From assembly GCA_943138885.2 (NCBI GenBank), contig OW964565.2, positions 23,896,940 to 23,960,939 of the forward strand: a stretch of 64,000 bases of DNA, given 5' to 3'. The notes under the pieces were generated by a model that was not told where the DNA came from, did no database searches, and saw nothing but the letters and a program-made list of their open reading frames with translations. Shown here piece after piece: positions 53,198-62,702 of the stretch. A program made the position numbers and the translations under genes. This DNA is from Tholera decimalis. Lineage: Eukaryota; Arthropoda; Insecta; Lepidoptera; Noctuidae. Position 1 is the first letter of the stretch, and each line of letters begins with the position of its first letter.

Positions 53198-55193
53198 AAC
53201 GTGACCAGACGTCCCGTTTTGAACGGGACTGTCCCTTTTTATAATTACGAGTCCCGGTGTCCCCGCAATGTTCTCTGGGACCCAATATTGTCCCGTTTTC
53301 TGAGATCGCGTCAACGGACTCATCGGTCGATGCGAATATAGCCGAGAATGGCCAAGACGTCGTCACTCGCGCTTTGTTGACTATTTATTTGACAAATTTT
53401 TCGTTCGCCCACTTCTCGATATTTGTTTTGTTGTTGTTACGTGTTTTTTTACGTAGTTTATATTTGACATTAACATTCATATCTGGAGTGAGGCCATTAA
53501 GAGGCACGGGGAAGCACTTGCTGTTTCCCTTGACATCTCCAAGGCCTTTGACAGGGTTTGGCACGATAGCCTTATTGCTAAGCTTCCTTCCTTCGGTTTA
53601 CCCACTCAACTTTGCGTTTAGATTTAAGACTTCCTGAGAGATCGGTCCATTCGAGTGGTCATTGATAGCTGCTCGTCTGGCCAATTGGCAATTAATGCCG
53701 GGGTCACTCAGGGGTCTGTTCTCTCAGCAACTTTATTATTGCTGCACATTAACAATCTGCACCCAGTACCTTTGGGTATGCAGACGACAGCACAGTTTCT
53801 GAGAGATATGTGTCCAGCACGCGAGCTGGTGGGTCACAGATCCAGTATCTCCGTGAGGACATGGTTAGGCGCTTGAACTTGTCCTTGAAGGCTGTTTCCG
53901 AATGGGGCGATGCCAACTTGGTTAAGTTTAATGCAGCTAAGACCCAGGCGTGTCTCTTCTCCGCAAAAAGGAGCCAATTCGAACCGGCTCCTACTTTCCG
54001 TGGTGTAATCGTGCCGATAACCGATCATATTGAGCTTCTTGGGGTGACTTTAACTTCCACACTCAATTTTGGCCCGTTTATCGAGGCTAAGGCTCAGTTA
54101 GCATAAAAAATGTTGGGAATCCTAGCCAAGGTGAGATGGTACTTCACACTGGAACAGCTGCTCAATTTGTATCAAGCTCAGGTTCGGTCGTTTATGGAAT
54201 ACTGCTCTCATCTTTGGGATGGATCTGCGAAATACCAACTGGACGCGCTTGAGTCTATCGAGAAGCGGGCCAAGAGACTCATTGGCAACGATGCACTGGT
54301 CGAGTTAAAAGCTCCAGAGCCTTGAACACCGACGGCGAGTTGCAAGTCTATCGGTTTTCTATCGGTTACATTTCGGGGAGTGTGCGATGGAATTACACAA
54401 TCTAATTCCGCCAAGCCCGTTCCATCATCGGACTACGAGACAAACGGCGAAGCGCTATCGTTACATGGTGGACATCCCACCCATATGCAAAAAACGTTTT
54501 GGGAATACCTTCATTGTGCGTACGGCTAAGGAGTGGAATTCCCTGCCGGAGTCTGTGTTTCCCGACAGCTACAACCTAGGAGTCTTTAAGTCCAGAGTGA
54601 ATAGGTTACTTTTAGGTAAGCGTGCTCCATCTTCAATCACATCATCACTTACCATCAGGTGAGATAGTGGTCAAACGCGAAACTATTTTAAATGAAAAAA
54701 AATGAAAATTGTCCCCTGTTACTAAAAAACTTTTTTGAAGATTCCACATCCAAACTGTGGCTTTATTTTTTACACGCTCAGTCAACAAGTTTTCATCAAG
54801 CTGTATTGAAAGTTTGAAACTTGAAGGTTAGACTACTATTACTCTTACCATAGAAATGTAGATATTTTATTGGGCTGATTTAAAAAAGGTCCCCGCATGG
54901 GAAATTGTTCAAAAATTGTAGACGTCTGAGAAAACCCAGTTACAAATTTCAGTTCTAACAGCGATGCTGATAATTAAGGTGAACATAAAAAAATACGTGC
55001 TAAGAATTTCATTCTTACTTAAAATCATCACCAGCTATATTAAAGCAAATTTGTTCATCTTTCGTAACTTTTAAGCTAACTGACTATTCCTAAATAAAAA
55101 ACTAATAAAAATTTTTTTTTCATTCACAACCTTTTAATTGACCATAATAAACCAATGTCCCGTTTTGAGACAAAAAATAAATGGTCACGTTCA
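53198..55193 (+). mobile_element. hAT-like element carrying a nested LINE
   Basis: The left end AACGTGACCA at 53198 and right end TGGTCACGTT at 55182-55191 are inverted copies. GTCCC/GGGAC motifs crowd the left 100 bases and recur at 54712, 54891 and 55158. GTATATAT occurs at 53190-53197 and 55194-55201, a possible 8-bp duplication, although low in complexity. No transposase frame is visible. The GTGACCAGACGTCCCGTTTT start is one I associate with hAT-type elements. Classification is inference. Confidence 0.5.
53489..54690 (+). mobile_element. LINE, LLLGKRAPSS family (copy 2), nested
   Basis: 5' truncated just before RT motif A (VSLDISKAFDRVWHDSL at about 53527-53577). Motif B is altered to GVTQGSVLSATL. 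The motif C region is lost: a deletion joins GMQTT directly to the region before LVKFNAAKTQACLFSAK. The C-terminal region matches 11510-12412 closely and ends in an A-rich tail near 54690. Several stops and shifts break the protein (near 53620, 53800, 54105 and 54310). Confidence 0.75.
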
Positions 55194-56331
55194 GTATATA
55201 TTATGTATGTAACCATTTTTCTACATGCATATATGTAGATATTAATTATTTCGTTATTCTTGGAAAGTTATACATATAAGATAAGTCATTTTACTGCAAT
55301 CCTTTAGCAAAGCTTGTACTGATTTTTATTTCAACGAGTAGTTGATGATGATGAATTATGAGACATTCTTTTTTTCAACTTTAATGTTGTAAGTTAAAAA
55401 AAAGAAATCAACAATCTTCCCTCCATACGCATGGTTTAAGTAACTTCGATCTAGTAACCAAGATCCTACTCCTGATATCAACATCCTAATTGCTATACAA
55501 AAATGAATGGAAGAGAGCAACATACGCGTTTATATTGACATTGCAACCCTATCCATTGCCAATTTTGCACAGTCGACCAGATGATTTTTGTAAACACTTA
55601 AAGCGATAGAGTTTATGAATAGGAATGCTAAACTGCTTATGCAAAGACGAACACATAATGTCACCAAGACGAAACGTACCTCCCGGACTGGGACTTTATA
55701 AGTTTAATTTATGGTAATGACAAAGTACCCGGTCAAATTGATTACTAAAAATACAATTATATTAATCTATTAAACATTGTAAAATAATAAATATGTAAGT
55801 ACTAATCATGTACTAATGTATCTTTCGCCGTTTCATAAGTTTCATGCCAGTGACCACCAACTATATGAAAAGTTTAGTCAGCAAAGAGGCGAGTGTGGTT
55901 TTCATTAGACACCGTCATTTGCATGTTATTCATTAGCCGCCAGAGGGCGTTGCGCTCGTCGACGAGCACGCCCTCTGTGCTCGATAATGGTCGGAAAAGT
56001 ACAACGTTCTCTGTTTGACCAAGCCGCACTGACTTTCCTGGCAATGTACGGAACAATTGTATCTACTTTGTTGATAAAACTTTGTTGCACTGCCTTTAGC
56101 TATTGTAGTCATTAAATACTTATAGGATAGTTAATTAATTCATGACAAAAACAAAATATTTATTATATGCCAAAATAAAGCCACAACATCAGAGTTTTAT
56201 TTCGATTATGAATCTTAATTTTAGCCAATTGGTATTCGCTGGTATTATTAAGCCTCCCCAAAATTCACCAGATTATAGCCTCATTCATCTAGCCTTGGCA
56301 GAAAGTTAAGTACTGTTTCATTCTTACCAAA
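55194..56331. other. Mostly unannotated, with a GC-rich dyad
   Basis: AT-rich apart from 55935-55980, where CAGAGGGCGT (55941-55950) and ACGCCCTCTG (55968-55977) form an inverted pair around a GCTCGTCGACGAGC core. The reverse strand at 55874-56056 has an open frame of 60 codons (ENVVLFRPLSSTEGVLVDER, NNMQMTVSNENHTRLFAD) with a possible acceptor GCCAG at about 56038-56042. The protein is not recognised. Confidence 0.4.
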
Positions 56332-56462
56332 TGCTAAGGTTGAGACTTATGATCGAGAGGTTCGGGTACGAACCCCACCCATTACACTAGTGTCGTGAAC
56401 GCACTACAGACACAAGTACATTTAGTTAGAGGGATTAACAAGATTGCTAGTACTGTGAATTC
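56332..56462 (+). mobile_element. tRNA-derived SINE, family B, decayed
   Basis: Head CTAAGGTTGAGACTTATGAT and GATCGAGAGG, followed by the body CGCACTACAGACACAAGTAC and GGATTAACAAGATTGCTAG, matching 3985-4186. Box B is degenerate. Confidence 0.55.
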
Positions 56463-56469
56463 CCGGGTC

Positions 56470-56706
56470 GACGGCGCGTTGTGTTCCACGCGCGCCTCAA
56501 AGAGCGTCAGCAAGATGACGAGGCCCCCCTTGTAGAGGGCCGAAGCCTGCCGGGGTCGTGGGACTTATCTCATTACCGTGACCCCGGTACGTAAAGGGCT
56601 ATTGAAGGAATACCGTGGATTTTAGTCAGTACAAGTCTGACAGTCCCTCCGGCCCTGCCCGGGGTGGGAGGACTCATCTGATGATTTTACCACGTTAAAA
56701 AAAAAA
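56470..56706 (+). repeat. GC-rich repeat with GTCAGTACAAGTCTGAC core
   Basis: Begins CGACGGCGCGTTGTGTTCC, has GGATTTTAGTCAGTACAAGT, and ends TGATGATTTTACCACG plus an A-tract. It directly follows the SINE. Confidence 0.6.
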
Positions 56707-57339
56707 GTACTGTGAATTCCACCCACATTCTTTTTATAAAAAAGGATAAAAATAGACACTCAATTATCGTGCGCATCACTTGAGTATACAGATACATATG
56801 GCACTCTTTCGAAGACATTTAAATTTAAAATTCTAGAACTATGTAAATGAAAAAAGCTGGTAAAAGTAAACAACATTCAAATATTTCGACCGCGTTCTTT
56901 ATAAACAGCAAAATATCCTAATAGACTTTGAAGTATTCTAGAATGCTATTCCTACGAGTGAACTAAACTGCATACCTAGAGGATAACTGACGTTTAGACA
57001 TCACAGAATGCAATAACACCGTATACGTGGTCCGTAGCAGTAAGTTTGAGAGGCGGACCGCTTGCAAATGCTCGGTGGATTCAGAAGACTTCTCATGAAA
57101 CTGTCATCGTAACAGCTAGCACTGCTTAGGCACGCAAGTTTTGGGACACATTTTAGAATAGTTACTGACGGCACGTAGCAATGTCTAATACTGTCATAAG
57201 ATTGGAATAAGCGTTTATAATGTTTTGATTCATGATATGTAAGAAGCCCTCGTATAAGAAATCATCAGTCACAGAACCTACTCGATGGAGACAACTCTAT
57301 TCCTCACTACCCAGAAGCCGCGGGAGACACCGCGGACGT

Positions 57340-57575
57340 TAGGGATTGCGAGCCGATCTCCGGCCACCGTGTGGCTTGCGGGCGCCGAGCAGGGGTGCTT
57401 CAATGGCTGGTAAGGACCAGACCCGAGTCGGCGCCGCGCCATGTTCCGCGCTCACCTCAAAGAGCAACTAAAAGGAGTAGGGTGGGTTTTTAGTCAGTAG
57501 AAGTCTGACACTCCCTTCTGCTCCACCCACAGTGGGAGGAGTAATTTGATGATTTTCCCACCCAGTGAGAAAAAA
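57340..57575 (+). repeat. GC-rich repeat with GTCAGTAGAAGTCTGAC core
   Basis: The best-preserved copy: AGCCGATCTCCGGCCACCGT, then GCCGCGCCATGTTCCGCGC, then GGGTTTTTAGTCAGTAGAAG, then CCACCCACAGTGGGAGGAG and GATTTTCCCACCCAG. Confidence 0.7.
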
Positions 57576-57965
57576 GGCCTACTTCGTTGGTCTAGTAATT
57601 GCATTTCCAACCGGCAATTCTTGACATTTTTTTGGGATTTCTCAGTATTAGCCCAGAGTACGGAGTTGTGTTCGATTTATGTCAATAAATTAAGTGGTAA
57701 TTAATACATACATAATGTGGCAGTAGTAGTAGATAGGTACTTAAATCTCTATCTAACCCTTCGGGAAACACAGGCGTGATGTTTTGATACCTATATGCCA
57801 GTTATTGTTGAGTTTTCAAGTAACTTAAGTAGGTGAATAATTATTAAGCAGCAAATTAAGGTTAAATAAAAAATAAAGTTTCTTCAGATTAAAACCAAGC
57901 ATTTGGGGTAAACAAAGCCATTGCCGTGAACACCGACATTTTAGTAATTTTAATCTATACTATAT

Positions 57966-58216
57966 ATATATTATATATTATATATAATATTATAAAGCGG
58001 AAAAGTTTGTTAGTTTGTTTGTTTGTTTGTTTGTTTGTTTGTTTGCTTGAACGCGCTAATCTTCGAAAGTACTGGGTGGATTTGGATGAAATTTGGTATG
58101 GAAGTAGCTTGAAGCTTGAGGAAGGTTATAGGCTACTTTTTACCCGACTGCAAAAAGGAGAGTTATGTTTTTACCGTGATAGAATCCACGGGAGCGACGC
58201 CCCGCGAGAGTACTAG
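57966..58216 (+). mobile_element. Helitron-like non-autonomous element with GTTT microsatellite
   Basis: Starts near ATATAATATTATAAAGCGG, has (GTTT)n at 58006-58044, the ACTGGGTGGATTTGGATG block, and ends at CTAG (58213-58216) after CACGGGAGCGACGCCCCGCG. It is the inverted match of 38398-38620. Confidence 0.65.
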
Positions 58217-58569
58217 TATGGGTATAAAAGTAAACTTTAGAATGAATAAATGCTTGTTGAGTAAAATAAAAATACCGTTATATATATTCAACGTATGAGA
58301 GTTATCCAATAACAATACAAATTAAACAATGTACGACGGAAAGAAATATATCGTATGTCATAAAAAAACTATTATTCATATTGTAGCGTTTCATTTTCAT
58401 GCAATAGCTATTCGCATATGTCATTCGTTCATTCATTTTTTTAAACGTAAATAAACTATCGATAAAAACGCTCTACTTTTCCAAACCTCTTGAATAGCAT
58501 TACAAAAATATTTAGTAATTTATTGTTTACTATTTCGATGTACTTATTAAACATTTGTTGTTTTGTGGG

Positions 58570-58720
58570 ATATGGGGCCCTCTTTTGGTGAATGCCTTCT
58601 CCATTTCTATACGTATTTGTTTTTACGATTAGTCTACCCGTCGTTGTCTCCTAGGTACACTAGGTCTACTAAGTATCTATGAACACCAGTCCATCTACCT
58701 TTTGGCGTCTCTACTCACCT
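58570..58720 (-). pseudogene. RTE-like LINE C-terminal remnant
   Basis: The reverse strand contains EKAFTKRGP near 58580-58610, similar to the EEAF..RG tail of RTE polyproteins, with stops further upstream. Weak evidence from one motif. Confidence 0.3.
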
Positions 58721-60550
58721 ACAGCCTACTGATTCCTTCTACCGCGTTGCTGTGAGTATTCACCTGCTGCCTGTATAGCATGTTATAATAATGGCTTAAA
58801 ATTAGAATTACAGATAATATAAAATGGAAGACATAGCAAATGCAAATTTCCGGACAATATTTCGTGTCAATTCTGCTAAAACTTGTTCTACATGCTTGAA
58901 TGTAGTATGCAGCACCGGCCTCCAGCCCGCGAATATATGCATATGCAGAAAGTAAGATCTTTTAACACCATGCAGCATGCAACTCAAACTTATACTCGAT
59001 ATGTGTGGTTCGCGCCTCTTCGGAGGACCCTCAGATGTTGAATCGTCGACCGCTCACGCACGAATCAAACGTTTATTTAACATCAAATGGTTAAAACATT
59101 CTCAAATCAAAATTAATGTAACGCAACCAACATTTAAATTAATAACAGTAAATTACACAGTTCTTTTCAATTTTCAACAGTTTCCAAGGTTTCGTTAACA
59201 TGGAACGATTACTGTTTTAATGATTTATTTATGTTTCGAGACCTATCATTATATTGCAATAAATTATAATTACGAATGCCTTTGACACGCGATTGAATTG
59301 AATAGCCTACATTAAAATTATACGAGGTTTATAACTAATATTTTGACGAAGGGTTTATAAATAACAATCAAAATTCATTGAAAATATATGACAGTTGATA
59401 CTGTCATATATTTTCAATGAATTTTGTTTGATTTTGTAAGTATTGATATACTTACAAAATCGCATTTTTTTAATTGACATTTTTTACTGGCTAACCACTT
59501 GACAGAACATAATGTCCCCCACACTCAAAGTTGCTCGCTAAAAACTATTTATTAATGTCAACAAAGTGTAACTACCAATTCGAATGAGTTCATTGGATTA
59601 AATAACTTGAAATGTATGAGCAGGCGTAGGGAGATACACAAATATGCATCTTTATTACAAAAAAAAATACAGTAGAAACAACATTCATTCACAAACAACA
59701 CAGTTGCATGGTTGAAATACTACTAGCTGCAAAGACTGAGAATATTGAGAGAGAGACTGATTGCCAATTCCTAGAATTCCAACTCAAACGCTATTCATAG
59801 AGCGGCCTCAAATTTTTCAATAGTTGAAAATTTGAAAATGGAAGAAATACTACATATTTCGATTTGTAAATTTTGAATTGAGAAACGACCTTTAATCAAA
59901 ATGATTAACAAACCAAAACTAAGACTTTTAAAAGATCTGATATTTATTTTAAGGGTTCGGGTAAAATGAGCGACGCTTTGATTGCGTTGGCGACGTATCT
60001 GCATCACAAAGGCTACTCTTTTTAATTAGGTGACTATTCCGAAGTCGTCCCGCATACAAATGAACGAAGATTAGAGCGATTTCGAGGGCAGTTCACATTC
60101 TATTTCTCCTTTGACAGTAAATTTAAAGCTTCCGCAGTTTGTTTTTGTACATAATTGAAGGGAAGGGTCGATTTGTTTTTGGATTTTAGAACTCATTAAG
60201 GGCCTCATATATCTTCTTAATATCGCATATTCATGGAGCAACGTGTTTGTGCCAAGGCGCGGTGATAAGCCTACCGTTTCAGAACATTTCGAGAAACTTT
60301 AGTTTACGTTCTATACCGAAAAACTACACAATTATTGTAGGAAAGACCACGAAGACTACTTAGGGTAAAACCAGTATTTTACATTAAAAAAGTCTCATGT
60401 ATCGTAATATTGCTCAGGTAAAATACTACATGATTTCCTACGAAACTCCCTGGAATATCCAGACATTTGCACGTGTGGTAGGATTAAGAAGTGTATTTTG
60501 TATGTGACGACAGAAAAATCAAAATACCCTGGATTCCACCCACGTGTATA
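58721..60550. other. Unannotated spacer with a double palindrome
   Basis: AT-rich, apart from the hairpins at 59369-59461. Frames at 58977-59198 and 59795-60007 have no recognised domain. Confidence 0.35.
59369..59461. repeat. Two adjacent perfect hairpins, both with TGAT loops
   Basis: The first has 27-bp arms (CAAAATTCATTGAAAATATA then TGACAGT) at 59369-59395 and 59400-59426. The second has 14-bp arms (GATTTTGTAAGTAT) at 59430-59443 and 59448-59461. Both loops are TGAT. No target duplication or coding sequence is evident. Confidence 0.95.
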
Positions 60551-60932
60551 CAACGTGTAACGGAAACCCCATATCTATCCAAAAGGACTGAAGACAACAT
60601 CTGGTATGGAGTCTCTATGCAAATTTTCAGCTCAAAATAAGTGACTCACAGAATTGACCCCAAATTATTGGTTTCATGTTTCTTGAATACCAGTAATAAC
60701 AAACGTGTCACAGCACTATGAGGGTCATCACTTTCCACGTCACTTGCCAACAAAATGATAATTCTCTTCGTTCTTCTTAATTTGAAAAATTCGGTCTCTG
60801 GTATCAATGTATTGAAATTTCTAATAAGCTCCACACATGTAGAGATAGAATTAAAAACCCTTGCCATATCGTTTGTTACCATCCAAAGAAGCCGTGCACT
60901 TGGTATGTATATACCCTTTAAATTACACGTTG
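60551..60932 (+). mobile_element. MITE with CAACGTGTAA terminal repeats, copy D
   Basis: 382 bp with perfect 10-bp terminal repeats and TATA on both flanks. The reverse-strand frame is the same until a 2-base loss near 60677 (GGTTTCATGTTTC versus GGTTTCATATGTTTC), which shifts its end. Confidence 0.8.
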
Positions 60933-61049
60933 TATATTCCATTGCCTAGAATTTGCTTTGAAACAACATATTTTTATTAACTTTAAAGCAACATCTTACA
61001 AACTAACTATTCAAATTTCCAGTTTTTGTTCGTTTACAATGGTATTTTA

Positions 61050-61345
61050 ACTAGCCGATCTCCAGCCACTGTCAAACGTCGGGGAGCAAGGGACGCTCAC
61101 CGTTCGGTAAGGATCACGAGTCGACGAAGGCGCGTCGTGTTCCACGCGCGCCTCATAGAGCAGTCAGGCAACGACTTGGCCCGATAAGGCCATTGCCTGC
61201 CAGACTTAAGACTTAATAATTCCATAATATGGAATTATTCTAACGAGATACCACAGCTCCGGAACGCAAGGGGAACTGACAGAACAGGATGGTTTTTGTC
61301 AGTATAAGTCTGACACTTAATGATTTTCCCCCGAATAAAAAAGGT
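61050..61345 (+). repeat. GC-rich repeat with GTCAGTATAAGTCTGAC core
   Basis: Has GCCGATCTCCAGCCACTGTC, CGTGTTCCACGCGCGCCTC, GGTTTTTGTCAGTATAAGTC, and ends AATGATTTTCCCCCG before an A-tract. Confidence 0.6.
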
Positions 61346-62430
61346 ATTCTCGCTCATTACAATCTCTCATTGTAATGCGTTAGAGATTTATGAGGAGCTT
61401 ATGATACACACGGCGTTTTCCGTTTGAATTCAAATATAATTATGTATTTTATACACGTATTTCATCTACACTAAAACTAAAACACATGACAAATATAAAT
61501 GGTTATAAATGGCTCCGAGACTAAACTGGTTTTCGCACACAAACACAAAGAATGTTGCCTCACGATTTAAATAAATAGTTAGAACATTAATGAGGGTACT
61601 TAGTTTCTAACTGGCCAGCTATGATTTCAAATCTTAGATTGACCTACCCTTCTAATGTGTTTTGTAATTGTTTTTTTCTACATCTTGTTAGCCACTTTAT
61701 TCAATTATACGTAATTATTACTGTTACTTTAGTATCTTAATTATTGTTATTAAATTATTAGTAAAATTATTATTTAATTGTAACAAACATTTATTATAAA
61801 TTACTTGATTTAATTTTAGAATATTAAACGGTTAAAAGTTGTGAAACGAATGACAGTCGGTCGGTCGCCATCTTGTTTTTTACGCAAGCAAGCGGCACAA
61901 CGACCGAGAGCCATTCGTTACTTGATCATCCTCTCGTGCACATCAACGACAGTGTAATAGTCTATGTAAGACAGTGTAATAGTCTATGTAAGTACTAATA
62001 ACCTATATTACTCTTATTTGTTTTGTATGACTTAGTGGTGTTATATGATTTACTACTATTTAATATTTTCCTAGTTAATTAAACTATTTGTTGAATATAT
62101 AAATATTGTGTAACTACATACAGTATATAAATTATGCCTGTAAATGTTTATATCATTTCTAAAATATACCTACTAAATAATGAATATGTTTTATTGTTTA
62201 CCACCAACCAACACTTTAAAATAAGATACTTTACATCTCAGAAGTGGGATTGAATCGCATATTTATATACTAGTATGTATAGAGTGTCAGTGAATATAGT
62301 GATATTTTAAGGGAATCCTCCAAACAGCCTTTAAACGTGAGATCATCTAATTGTGACTTACTCGTTAAACAAATCGCGAAGTCGTGATGAAAAGTTTTAT
62401 GAATCCACATGAATCATTCATCCATTGACA
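61346..62430. other. Unannotated spacer
   Basis: AT-rich. Minor features are a 22-bp tandem duplication at 61948-61991 (GACAGTGTAATAGTCTATGT unit) and an imperfect dyad CGAATGACAGTCGGTCG / CGACCGAGAGCCATTCG at about 61847-61915. Confidence 0.4.
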
Positions 62431-62665
62431 GGCCCGTTGGTATAGTGGTCAGTGGCCCTGACTGCTATGCGCAAGGTCGTGGGTTCGATTCCCACCTAGG
62501 ACAAATGTTTGTGTGATGAGCACGGTCATTTGTTCTTTGTCTGGGTGTAATTTATCTATAATATGTATGTATTTAGAAATATATATGTATGTTTATCAGT
62601 TGTCTAGTGCCCATACCACAAGCTCTGCTTAGTTTGGGACTAGATGGCGTTGTGTGAAAAGTTGT
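62431..62665 (+). mobile_element. tRNA-derived SINE, family A (plus copy)
   Basis: Head GGCCCGTTGGTATAGTGGTC with box B GGTTCGATTCC at 62482-62492, then the body TGTCTGGGTGTAATTTATC, ending GGACTAGATGGCGTTGTG and an ATT microsatellite (62670-62700). Same as 19383-19622 in opposite orientation. Confidence 0.8.
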
Positions 62666-62669
62666 GGAA

Positions 62670-62699
<30 letters not shown>

Positions 62700-62702
<3 letters not shown>

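Noticed and set aside
53257..53637. 126-codon frame as a protein
   Set aside because: It spans the hAT-like left end and the start of the nested LINE, so it is a chimera of two elements.
58006..58044. GTTT tract as a functional element
   Set aside because: A simple microsatellite inside a Helitron-like repeat.
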